A stretch of DNA of 6,309 bases, taken from Bacteroidota bacterium (GTDB lineage: Bacteria > Bacteroidota > Bacteroidia > Chitinophagales > LD1). Position numbers and translations under genes: made by a program. The notes below the pieces were generated by a model. The model was given only the letters and a program-made list of their open reading frames with translations, searched no databases and was not told the origin of the DNA. The stretch is taken from the NCBI GenBank assembly GCA_947457525.1, contig CANGXE010000099.1, forward strand, positions 1-6,309. Reading direction: 5' to 3'. Shown here piece after piece: positions 1 through 6,294 of this stretch; the stretch's first letter is position 1, and each line of letters opens with the position of its first letter.

Positions 1-1
1 C

Positions 2-682
2 GAACCAAACAATGCATTTATTATTTCGCCTTACTATATAGCTCAATTGCCATTTGCTGACATGGGCGAGCGTTTTGGGTTTACCAATCAAGTGGGATTG
101 ACATTTATGTATAAAATGAAGAAAAACTGGATGATTGGCGCTGAAGGTGGTTTCATTTTTGGCACAAAACTTCGAGAGAATTATGTTTTAGATAAAATTT
201 CTAATGCCAATGGTCAATTTACTGGGCAAACGAATGATTTGATAACCGTGCGACCAAATATGCTGGGAGGAATGTTCAAAGTACAAATCGGGAAACTTAT
301 TCCATTTTCAAAAAAATATCCAGATGCTGGTCTACTATTAATCACAGGGATTGGCTTTTTGCAACACAAAATCTCGATAAACGTGCGCGATAATATTTTA
401 CCACAACTGGACAAAACATACCGCAAAGGATATGACCGAATGAGTAATGGTCCGGCATTGTCTCAGTTTATTGGAGGAATATTTATGGAACGTAGAAAAA
501 TGTACAGCTTTTATGGTGGTATTCAATTTGATGTTGGGTTTACCCAAAATAGACGTGCATTCGATTTTTATGAAATGAAAAAATTGGAAGATAAGCGAAT
601 CGACTTCATGATTGGATTTAAGTTGGGATGGATACTTCCTATTTTTCTACAAGCTAGCGAGAAAGAGTATTTCTACAACTAA
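2..682 (+). CDS. Probable outer-membrane beta-barrel protein, 5'-truncated by window edge
   Basis: The frame is open from base 2 with no stop, so the visible 226 codons are the C-terminal part of a longer protein; the true start and any signal peptide lie left of the window. I see alternating hydrophobic/polar stretches rich in Gly and aromatic residues, such as NQVGLTFMYKM, WMIGAEGGFIFG, MLGGMFKVQIGKLIPF, LLLITGIGFL, YGGIQFDVGF and FMIGFKLGWILPIF. They are separated by polar loops, as expected of transmembrane beta-strands of an outer-membrane barrel in Bacteroidota. It ends in a short aromatic tail (EKEYFYN). There are no catalytic motifs and I do not recognise a named family. The stop lies 22 bp before waaA, so the two are probably cotranscribed, which fits an envelope role. 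A TTG at 47 and an ATG at 62 are in frame but fall inside conserved-looking sequence and are unlikely starts. The barrel assignment is inference from strand pattern. Confidence 0.72.
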   Translation, partial: EPNNAFIISPYYIAQLPFADMGERFGFTNQVGLTFMYKMKKNWMIGAEGGFIFGTKLRENYVLDKISNANGQFTGQTNDLITVRPNMLGGMFKVQIGKLIPFSKKYPDAGLLLITGIGFLQHKISINVRDNILPQLDKTYRKGYDRMSNGPALSQFIGGIFMERRKMYSFYGGIQFDVGFTQNRRAFDFYEMKKLEDKRIDFMIGFKLGWILPIFLQASEKEYFYN

Positions 683-685
683 ATT

Positions 686-693
686 AAAGAAGG
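686..693 (+). promoter_or_regulatory. Possible Shine-Dalgarno sequence for waaA
   Basis: AAAGAAGG ends 11 nt before the waaA ATG at 705. It sits in the 22-bp gap after the barrel gene and supports ATG 705 as the start. It is the best purine-rich site in a window where pyrG and the DUF6438-like gene have no recognisable Shine-Dalgarno sequence; yidC has AGGA-like purines at a long spacing. Confidence 0.4.
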
Positions 694-704
694 CTCTGCC
701 ATAA

Positions 705-1940
705 ATGAAAATAGCTTACAACATTTTTATTCATCTATACGGTTTTGCTATAAAATTCAGCTCGTTGTTTTATCCAAAAGCTAAACTTTGGATAGAAGGA
801 CGAAAGGATTGGGAACAAGAGCTAACTTATCTGAAAAAGGTGAAGTACCCCATCGTGTGGGTACATTGTGCGTCTCTTGGTGAATTTGAACAAGCACGTC
901 CTTTGTTGGAGCGATTTAACCAATATGAGAATGACTACTTTATAGTTCTCACATTTTTTTCGCCTTCCGGTTTTGAAGTGCGCAAAAACTACCCGCTCGC
1001 CAATAAAGTAATGTACTTACCGCTAGATACACCTTCAAATGCCAAAAGGTTTGTATCTCTCATTAATCCTTCCATTGCTATATTTACAAAATATGATATT
1101 TGGCCCAACTTTTTGAATGAACTAAAGCAACGAAAAATAATAAGTTTACTCTTCTCAGCTAACTTTAGAAAAAATCAACACTATTTTAAGTGGTATGGTT
1201 ATTTTTTTCGACAAAATTTAAACTGTTTTTCAAAGATATTTGTTCAAAATGAAACGTCTAAACAGCTACTCGGACAATTCAATATCCGCTCTGAAATAGC
1301 AAACGACACCCGCTTTGACCGAGTAAAATCAATAGCAAATGAGCCGAAATCTTTTGCTGCTTTAATTAAGCTCAAAAATGCACATAAAGTATTCGTTGCT
1401 GGGAGCACTTGGCCGACAGATGAAGTATTGCTGCGTGAAGCTTGGCTAAAATTGAAACAGTTGGGCTACAAGTTAATTATTGCCCCGCATGATGTTAATC
1501 AAGAACGGTTAAAGCACATCAGCGAATTGTTTGATAAAAAAACACAGTTGTTTTCCGAAACGCTTAATGAGTTAGATATAGAAAGTGATGTTTTAATTAT
1601 AGATACTATTGGTGACTTATCGAGTATTTATTTTTACGGTCATATCGCATATGTGGGTGGTGGCTTTAACGTCAGTGTTCACAATGTGCTCGAACCGGCA
1701 GTTTATGGTTTACCTGTAATGTTTGGCCCAAACCATCAAAAATCGTTAGAGGCAATTGCTTTAATCAATCTAGGTGGTGCATTCAGTTTTGTCAACAGTT
1801 TTGAGCTTTGTACTTTAATTGCAAATTTAACTACAGAAAAAATGGATGCAATTAAGCAAGTTAACTTGAATTACATCAATAACCACCTTGGAGGTACAGA
1901 ATTGGTTTACAATTACATAAAGCAACAACTTCGCGCTTAA
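705..1940 (+). CDS. waaA: 3-deoxy-D-manno-octulosonic acid (Kdo) transferase
   Basis: WaaA (KdtA) transfers Kdo from CMP-Kdo to the lipid A precursor at the cytoplasmic face of the inner membrane, starting the lipopolysaccharide core. The 411-aa length is usual for this GT-B fold family (GT30). Residues 3-22 are hydrophobic and fit the N-terminal membrane anchor. The acceptor-side motif HCASLGE (54-60) carries the Glu expected to be the catalytic base (E60). KYDIWPN (129-135) matches the ETELWPN region of the E. coli enzyme. DTRFDRV (201-207), VAGSTWPTDE (231-240) and IIAPHD (258-263) follow. The donor-binding segment YVGGGFNVSVHNVLEP (316-331) and GPNH (341-344) are intact. The residue before DTRFDRV is Asn where related proteins often have Gly. 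The sequence does not show whether it adds one or two Kdo residues. ATG 705 is preceded by a purine-rich AAAGAAGG (686-693), a plausible ribosome binding site 11 nt upstream. Confidence 0.96.
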   Translation: MKIAYNIFIHLYGFAIKFSSLFYPKAKLWIEGRKDWEQELTYLKKVKYPIVWVHCASLGEFEQARPLLERFNQYENDYFIVLTFFSPSGFEVRKNYPLANKVMYLPLDTPSNAKRFVSLINPSIAIFTKYDIWPNFLNELKQRKIISLLFSANFRKNQHYFKWYGYFFRQNLNCFSKIFVQNETSKQLLGQFNIRSEIANDTRFDRVKSIANEPKSFAALIKLKNAHKVFVAGSTWPTDEVLLREAWLKLKQLGYKLIIAPHDVNQERLKHISELFDKKTQLFSETLNELDIESDVLIIDTIGDLSSIYFYGHIAYVGGGFNVSVHNVLEPAVYGLPVMFGPNHQKSLEAIALINLGGAFSFVNSFELCTLIANLTTEKMDAIKQVNLNYINNHLGGTELVYNYIKQQLRA

Positions 1941-1943
1941 TGT

Positions 1944-1958
1944 TCTCTAAAAAAGAGA
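1944..1958. repeat. Small inverted repeat just after waaA
   Basis: TCTCT (1944-1948) and AGAGA (1954-1958) are perfect complements around an AAAAA loop, beginning 3 nt after the waaA stop codon. The 5-bp stem is short and no T-tract follows, so as a terminator it would be weak. It is the first of three inverted repeats in this intergenic region. Confidence 0.35.
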
Positions 1959-1972
1959 TGACATATTTACGG

Positions 1973-1995
1973 ATTACTAACACTTTGTTAGTGAT
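1973..1995. repeat. 10-bp stem-loop between waaA and pyrG, possible weak terminator
   Basis: ATTACTAACA (1973-1982) pairs with TGTTAGTGAT (1986-1995) around a CTT loop. Nine pairs are Watson-Crick and one is G-U in RNA. Only two pairs are G-C. The nearest T-rich run (TTTGTTTTT, 2006-2014) starts 10 nt after the stem, so this is not a textbook intrinsic terminator. It could be a weak waaA terminator, a processing or stability hairpin, or a protein-binding site. The pairing itself is read directly from the sequence. Confidence 0.5.
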
Positions 1996-1998
1996 TAG

Positions 1999-2027
1999 TT
2001 GACAGTTTGTTTTTAGAAATCTGTCAA
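1999..2027. repeat. Inverted repeat TTGACAG-N15-CTGTCAA upstream of pyrG
   Basis: The perfect 7-bp arms lie at 1999-2005 and 2021-2027 around a T-rich 15-nt loop that contains TTTG (2006-2009) and TTTTT (2010-2014). Three more A-T pairs (2006-2008 with 2017-2019) are possible if T2020 is bulged. The right arm ends 6 bp before the -7-like box of pyrG, so this could be an operator for a dimeric regulator or an RNA hairpin ending transcription from upstream. Neither role can be decided from sequence alone. Confidence 0.45.
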
Positions 2028-2041
2028 AGAATGTAGATTTG
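2006..2041 (+). promoter_or_regulatory. Candidate Bacteroidota-type promoter for pyrG
   Basis: TAGATTTG (2034-2041) matches the -7 consensus TAnnTTTG exactly. A TTTG at 2006-2009 could serve as the -33 box, although its 24-bp spacing is slightly longer than the usual range of about 17-23 bp. Transcription would begin around 2046-2050, leaving a leader of roughly ten nucleotides or less before ATG 2057. The -33 candidate lies inside the loop of the 1999-2027 inverted repeat. Confidence 0.4.
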
Positions 2042-2056
2042 CGAAACCCTTCAAAA

Positions 2057-3691
2057 ATGGCTAAATATATATTCGTAACAGGTGGAGTTACTTCTTCCTT
2101 AGGAAAAGGCATTTTTGCCGCTTCTCTCGCAAAACTGCTTCAATCTCGTGGACTTCGTGTCACCATTCAAAAATTCGACCCGTACATTAACGTAGACCCC
2201 GGCACTCTAAATCCCTACGAACATGGGGAATGTTATGTAACTGAAGATGGTGCTGAAACTGATTTGGACTTAGGACACTACGAGCGTTTTTTAAATACAC
2301 CTACATCTCAAGCTAACAATGTAACTACAGGTCGAGTTTACCAAACGGTTATCAATAAAGAACGTGAAGGCGCCTACCTAGGTAAAACAGTACAAGTCAT
2401 TCCGCACATCACTGATGAAATCAAGCGCAGAATGATGCTTTTGGGCGAGTCGGGAAAGTATGACATCGTTATCACAGAAATAGGTGGAACTGTAGGTGAC
2501 ATTGAAGCTTTGCCATACATAGAAACAGTTCGCCAAATCCGTTGGGAGTTAGAAGAACATGAAACATTGGTTTGTCATTTGACGCTTATTCCTTACTTAA
2601 AAAGTGCTAAAGAATTAAAAACCAAACCAACACAACACTCAGTAAAAGAATTGCAAACCATTGGTCTTCGCCCAGATATTCTCGTTTGCAGAACAGAGTA
2701 CCCAATGACAGATGAAATGCGCAAAAAATTGGCGCTATTCTGCAACGTAGACAAAAATTCGGTGATTCAAATGCTTGATGTTGACACCATCTATGCTGTG
2801 CCATTGGAAGTACAAAAAGAACAACTGGACGACACTGTTTTGCGCAAATTGCATTTACCCAACAAGAAAGTAGCTGACTTAGCGCAATGGAAAAAATTCT
2901 TGTCTAAACTTAGAAATCCGAAAGGAGAAGTACGTATTGGGCTCGTAGGAAAATACATTGAATTACAAGATGCTTACAAATCAATTCACGAATCGTTCAT
3001 TCATGCCGGTGCTGCCAATAACCTTAAAGTGGTGGTTGAACCTATCCACTCAGAGCATATCAATGAAAAAAATGTAAAGCAAAAGCTAGGTCATTTACAT
3101 GGGATATTAGTAGCTCCGGGGTTTGGCAACAGAGGCATTGAAGGGAAAATTACCGCCATAAAGTACGTTCGCGAAAACAACATACCATTTTTTGGCATTT
3201 GTCTAGGCATGCAATGTGCTGTTATCGAATACGCACGCAATGTGCTAGGTATGAAGACAGCGCACAGTACCGAAATGTCGCCAAAAACAAAATTTCCTGT
3301 TATAGATATGATGGAAGAGCAAAAAACCATCAAGAAAAAAGGTGGCACCATGCGCCTTGGTGCTTACAAATGTACACTCCAAAAAGGTTCTTTAGCTGCT
3401 AAATTGTACCACAACCAAAATATATCGGAACGCCATCGTCATCGTTTTGAATTCAACAATTTATACTTAGAGCAATTTGAAAAATCGGGAATGAAAGCCA
3501 CGGGCAGAAACCCCGAGAGTGGTTTGGTAGAGGTAGTGGAAATTCCGGCTAACAAACATTTTATTGGCGTTCAATACCATCCCGAGCTAAAATCTACAGT
3601 GGACAACCCTCATCCTCTTTTTGTTGGTTTAGTAAAAGCGGCCAAAGAATATAAGTTGAGCTTGGTAAAACCTGCGTCCAAAGCCAAATAA
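2057..3691 (+). CDS. pyrG: CTP synthase (glutamine-hydrolysing)
   Basis: PyrG converts UTP to CTP using ATP and glutamine, the last step of pyrimidine nucleotide synthesis, in the cytoplasm. I place the start at ATG 2057, giving MAKYIFVTGG, the canonical family N-terminus, and 544 aa against 545 in E. coli. The in-frame TTG at 2039 would add six unsupported residues and overlaps the promoter-like box. The synthetase domain covers about residues 1-270. It has the P-loop GGVTSSLGKG (9-18), DGAETDLDLGHYERF with the Mg-binding Asp71, EIGGTVGDIE starting at Glu141, and the UTP/CTP-binding segment KSAKELKTKPTQHSV (182-196). The class I glutamine amidotransferase domain (about 292-530) has GFGNRG (355-360), nucleophile Cys382 in GICLGMQ, and His508/Glu510 in YHPE. 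All catalytic residues are present. Two stop codons in a row (TAA TAG) end the gene. No Shine-Dalgarno sequence is visible. Confidence 0.98.
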   Translation: MAKYIFVTGGVTSSLGKGIFAASLAKLLQSRGLRVTIQKFDPYINVDPGTLNPYEHGECYVTEDGAETDLDLGHYERFLNTPTSQANNVTTGRVYQTVINKEREGAYLGKTVQVIPHITDEIKRRMMLLGESGKYDIVITEIGGTVGDIEALPYIETVRQIRWELEEHETLVCHLTLIPYLKSAKELKTKPTQHSVKELQTIGLRPDILVCRTEYPMTDEMRKKLALFCNVDKNSVIQMLDVDTIYAVPLEVQKEQLDDTVLRKLHLPNKKVADLAQWKKFLSKLRNPKGEVRIGLVGKYIELQDAYKSIHESFIHAGAANNLKVVVEPIHSEHINEKNVKQKLGHLHGILVAPGFGNRGIEGKITAIKYVRENNIPFFGICLGMQCAVIEYARNVLGMKTAHSTEMSPKTKFPVIDMMEEQKTIKKKGGTMRLGAYKCTLQKGSLAAKLYHNQNISERHRHRFEFNNLYLEQFEKSGMKATGRNPESGLVEVVEIPANKHFIGVQYHPELKSTVDNPHPLFVGLVKAAKEYKLSLVKPASKAK

Positions 3692-3777
3692 TAGCTACAA
3701 CCAATAAACCTTTGTTTCATCCGTCTTGTTATCCGCAGCTTTATTGTAAGCAAAAAATAGCAAATCGGAAAAATAAT

Positions 3778-3785
3778 TAGGTTTG
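3778..3785 (+). promoter_or_regulatory. Candidate -7 promoter box upstream of yidC
   Basis: TAGGTTTG matches the Bacteroidota -7 consensus TAnnTTTG, 37 bp before the yidC ATG, which would give a leader of about 30 nt. No TTTG or TTG lies at the expected -33 distance (the region around 3751-3760 is A-rich), so support rests on one box only. The rest of the 131-bp pyrG-yidC gap (3692-3822) shows only a 4-bp GCTT/AAGC hairpin (3738-3751) without a T-tract, and no clear terminator, so read-through from pyrG is also possible. Confidence 0.35.
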
Positions 3786-3800
3786 CGCACCATTTTCAAA

Positions 3801-3810
3801 AGGACAGGAC
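3801..3810 (+). promoter_or_regulatory. Tandem AGGAC, possible ribosome binding site for yidC
   Basis: AGGAC occurs twice back to back (3801-3805 and 3806-3810), offering two AGGA cores. The nearer one ends 13 nt before ATG 3823, longer than the ideal spacing, so its role is uncertain in a group that depends little on Shine-Dalgarno pairing. Confidence 0.25.
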
Positions 3811-3822
3811 ATACATTATAAT

Positions 3823-5715
3823 ATGAAGAACAAAGAGAATATCATCGGCTGGGTACTCATTGCCACGCTTTTTATAGGATTTTGGTTTTACCAAAGCAAA
3901 AAACTAGCCGAAGAACAAGCGCTTAAAGCTGAAAAAGAAAAAACCGAACAAACTCTAGCTGCAAAAGCAAAACCAACAAAATCTAATTCTGCTTCATCGG
4001 CTGTTATTGGAACAAGTTCAAACGAAGTTCAAGATACCACAGTCACCAATGACAGTACAGTTGCTCCAGAAAGTTTAGGTCTTTTTGCAAAAGCAAATTC
4101 AGCTGAAGAAAAAGTAGTTACCATCGAAAATGAGGTATTAAAACTTAATGTCAGTAGCATGGGCGGTCAGCTCAAAAGTGTTGAATTGAAGGCATACAAA
4201 ACTTGGGATAAAAAACCTTTGATTTTATTTACTGACAAAACAAATTCACTTAACTACTCCTTCCCTATTGACAACGACAACATCGTCAACACGAGTGAAC
4301 TTTTTTTTGAACCGCAAAGCGAGGGCTTTAAAATAGAAGGGAAAGAAACTAAAAGTTTAGTCCTTCGTGCAACAGCCGGAGAAGGTAAATTTATAGAACA
4401 AAAATTTACTTTAAGCGGTAATAGTTATTTGATTGATTATAATTTTGGATTAGTGGGGATGAATACCATTATCCCTCAAAACAACACTTACATTAGTGCA
4501 CAATGGCAAAATCAATTGAGCAGTTTAGAACGCAACATTGAATTAGAAAGACGTTACTCTGCGCTTTACTATCGCTACAACGAGAGTGATGTAAAGCATT
4601 TGGATGAAGACAATGAAAAAGATGAAGCTACTTTTGAAAGTCCTTTGGAATGGATTTCTTACAAACAACAGTTTTTCAATACAACTTTATTTAGCAAAGG
4701 CCAGTTCAAAGCAGGTAAACTAGAAACTAACTTTAGTAAAGAAAACAACAGTTACGTAAAAAAATACAGTGCAAATTTTACTATTCCTTACACTTCTACT
4801 CCAGAAACCAACTATGCTTTTCAATATTTTATAGGTCCAAATCATTTTAACACCTTAGCGGCTTATGATAAATCTAACGAAGAAGTAATCAAACTAGGGC
4901 CAAATTTCTGGATGTTTAGTTGGATAAAATACATCACTCGTTTTATCATTTGGGTATTTAGTTGGTTTGAAAACATGAACCTGAACTACGGCATTATCAT
5001 ACTCTTGATGACATTGATGCTCAAGTTAGCACTACATCCACTCACAGCAAAAAGTATAGAAAGTGCTGCTAAAATGAAAATTCTTGCCCCGGAATTGGCT
5101 GCATTGAAAGAAAAGTATGGCGAAGACCAAACTAAAATGGGACAAGAGCAAATGAAACTATACCAACGAGCCGGAGTGAGTCCGCTTGGAGGTTGTTTAC
5201 CGCTTCTTTTGCAAATGCCAATTTTGATGGCGATGTACTATTTCTTCCCGGCTTCAGTTGAATTACGCCAAGAACATTTCTTATGGGCTACAGACTTATC
5301 TTCCTATGATTCCATCGTAAGTTGGGCAACACCTGTTTTAGGCATGACCCACATTAGTTTATTTACGGTATTGATGACCATTACCTCTATTCTTCAAGCG
5401 GTAATGAATAACCAAATGAATGCTATGGGAAATCAACAACCCGGCATGAAATACATTCCTTACATCATGCCGTTGATGTTGATGTTTATGTTCAACTCCT
5501 TCCCTGCTGCTTTAACTTACTACTATTTACTGCAAAACCTTTTAGGCATTGCTCATCAGTGGATAATTCAAAAATTCTTTATTGACGATGAAAAGTTGCG
5601 TAAGCAAATAGAGGAAAACAAGAAAAATCCAAATGCTAAAAAAAGTGGTTGGATGAAAAAATTGGAAGATATGCAGCGTCAAGCGCAGCAAAGCCAAGCT
5701 CAACGCGAAAAATAA
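3823..5715 (+). CDS. yidC: Membrane protein insertase YidC/Oxa1
   Basis: YidC inserts and folds inner-membrane proteins, alone or with the Sec translocon. The 630-aa product is longer than E. coli YidC (548 aa), with the extra length mainly in the linker and tail. TM1 is at about 7-23, followed by a K/E/A-rich then Ser/Thr-rich linker (24-95). The periplasmic beta-rich domain covers about 96-355 (VVTIENEVLKLNVSSMGGQL onward). The amphipathic helix before TM2 is at about 362-384 and TM2 at 387-406. The cytoplasmic helical hairpin is at about 410-450, TM3 (SPLGGCLPLLLQMPI) at 453-475, TM4 at 509-528, TM5 at 543-561 and TM6 at 563-582. PLGGC and the QMPI motif are classic. K401 stands where E. 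coli has the groove arginine R366. The tail (586-630) is rich in Lys, Arg and Gln. It lies downstream of pyrG, an order I recall as common in Bacteroidota. Confidence 0.97.
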   Translation: MKNKENIIGWVLIATLFIGFWFYQSKKLAEEQALKAEKEKTEQTLAAKAKPTKSNSASSAVIGTSSNEVQDTTVTNDSTVAPESLGLFAKANSAEEKVVTIENEVLKLNVSSMGGQLKSVELKAYKTWDKKPLILFTDKTNSLNYSFPIDNDNIVNTSELFFEPQSEGFKIEGKETKSLVLRATAGEGKFIEQKFTLSGNSYLIDYNFGLVGMNTIIPQNNTYISAQWQNQLSSLERNIELERRYSALYYRYNESDVKHLDEDNEKDEATFESPLEWISYKQQFFNTTLFSKGQFKAGKLETNFSKENNSYVKKYSANFTIPYTSTPETNYAFQYFIGPNHFNTLAAYDKSNEEVIKLGPNFWMFSWIKYITRFIIWVFSWFENMNLNYGIIILLMTLMLKLALHPLTAKSIESAAKMKILAPELAALKEKYGEDQTKMGQEQMKLYQRAGVSPLGGCLPLLLQMPILMAMYYFFPASVELRQEHFLWATDLSSYDSIVSWATPVLGMTHISLFTVLMTITSILQAVMNNQMNAMGNQQPGMKYIPYIMPLMLMFMFNSFPAALTYYYLLQNLLGIAHQWIIQKFFIDDEKLRKQIEENKKNPNAKKSGWMKKLEDMQRQAQQSQAQREK

Positions 5716-5737
5716 ATTAGCCAAAAATTTTATAGCT

Positions 5738-6211
5738 ATGAAAAATATTGGATTTCTAGTTTTATTTTTAACCATGCTTGGCTGTCAAACCAAGAAAGTG
5801 GATATCAAAAACTTGGATAAAAACGGTCCGGTTATTATTCAATTTGCTCGTCAAGCTTGTTTTGGCAAATGCCCAATTTATAACTTTTCAGTATATGAGA
5901 ACGGCTTACTCATCTATAACGGTGAACGATTTGTCGAAAAGGAAGGAACCTACTACCAAGTTCTGGCTAAATCGACCGTTGATAGTTTAGTTAATACTTT
6001 TGAGACTTCTTCATTCTCTTCATTCTCCGAAAATTACCCAACAGATAAATCGGCTCCTTCAGACTTACCAACCATCGAGTTAAGATATCGAAATAAAAAA
6101 GGTATTGTAAAGAAAGTGTGTTCAAAAGGATGGGGGGCACCTGATGAACTAGTTTTACTTCAACAAAAAGTTGATTCCTTACTTAGTTTTCAACAAATGA
6201 CCAAAAAATGA
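5738..6211 (+). CDS. Small predicted lipoprotein, DUF6438-like
   Basis: This is a 157-aa protein of unknown function. Residues 2-15 form a short hydrophobic signal sequence ending in MLGC, so Cys16 is a likely lipidation site; Met at -3 is a less usual lipobox residue. The mature part has QACFGKCPIYNFSVYENG (39-56) followed by IYNGERFVEKEGTYY (59-73) and SDLPTIELRYR (108-118). This order (CFGxCP, then a Y..DG-like turn, then G.RFV.K.G, then DLPT) is what I recall of DUF6438 proteins. Cys41 and Cys45 could form a disulfide or bind a ligand. The C-terminal helix (136-150) is amphipathic. The gene starts 22 bp after yidC with no promoter or terminator between, so it is probably cotranscribed. 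There is no clear Shine-Dalgarno sequence. Family naming is from memory and needs a profile search; function is unknown. Confidence 0.85.
   Translation: MKNIGFLVLFLTMLGCQTKKVDIKNLDKNGPVIIQFARQACFGKCPIYNFSVYENGLLIYNGERFVEKEGTYYQVLAKSTVDSLVNTFETSSFSSFSENYPTDKSAPSDLPTIELRYRNKKGIVKKVCSKGWGAPDELVLLQQKVDSLLSFQQMTKK
6008..6027 (+). repeat. 9-bp tandem duplication inside the lipoprotein gene
   Basis: TCTTCATTC occurs twice in a row (6008-6016 and 6017-6025), with the match running two bases further. It is in frame and encodes Ser-Ser-Phe twice (residues 91-96), followed by Ser97. It looks like a recent three-codon slippage duplication in a loop between predicted structural elements. Confidence 0.7.
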
Positions 6212-6236
6212 CAATTTAACACCCCATAATTTAATC

Positions 6237-6258
6237 ATTTATTCAAATTTGAATTAAT
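6237..6258. repeat. AT-rich palindrome between the lipoprotein gene and the next start
   Basis: ATTCAAATTTGAAT (6241-6254) is a perfect 14-bp palindrome. With one T-T mismatch (6240/6255) the symmetry extends to 6237-6258, 10 of 11 pairs. It has no loop and almost no G-C, so it is a poor terminator. It could be an operator site. Its TTTG (6248-6251) lies 19 bp before TAATAACT (6271-6278), which matches the -7 consensus TAnnTTTG only in its TA, so a promoter here is a weak guess. Confidence 0.35.
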
Positions 6259-6294
6259 TTAGCCATTCATTAATAACTAAAACCAACAGCAACA

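Noticed and set aside
47..49. TTG as the start of the first gene
   Set aside because: The frame is open to base 2 without a stop and the upstream residues (EPNNAFIISPYYIAQ) read like a continuing beta-strand, so the gene begins outside the window.
1999..2027. TTGACA at 1999-2004 as a sigma70-type -35 box
   Set aside because: No TATAAT-like sequence lies 17 bp downstream (TGTCAA is there), and the genome context favours Bacteroidota promoters.
2039..2056. Upstream in-frame TTG start for pyrG adding six residues
   Set aside because: MAKYIFVTGG from ATG 2057 is the usual CTP synthase N-terminus, and the TTG lies inside the -7-like box.
1876..2112. Minus-strand open frame across the waaA-pyrG gap
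   Set aside because: It overlaps both conserved genes, has no recognisable protein features and reads antisense to the invariant pyrG N-terminus.
3091..3351. Minus-strand open frame inside pyrG
   Set aside because: It lies wholly within the conserved amidotransferase domain and is a shadow of that coding sequence.
3738..3751. GCTT/AAGC hairpin after pyrG as a terminator
   Set aside because: The stem is only 4 bp and is followed by an A-tract, not a T-tract on the plus strand.
5542..5775. Minus-strand open frame with a hydrophobic stretch across the yidC 3' end
   Set aside because: The hydrophobicity comes from the complement of Lys/Glu-rich codons in the YidC tail and from the lipoprotein signal; no promoter or start context supports it.
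5778..5990. Plus-strand open frame in another frame within the lipoprotein gene
   Set aside because: It is fully contained in the better supported DUF6438-like gene, which has a signal sequence and conserved motifs.
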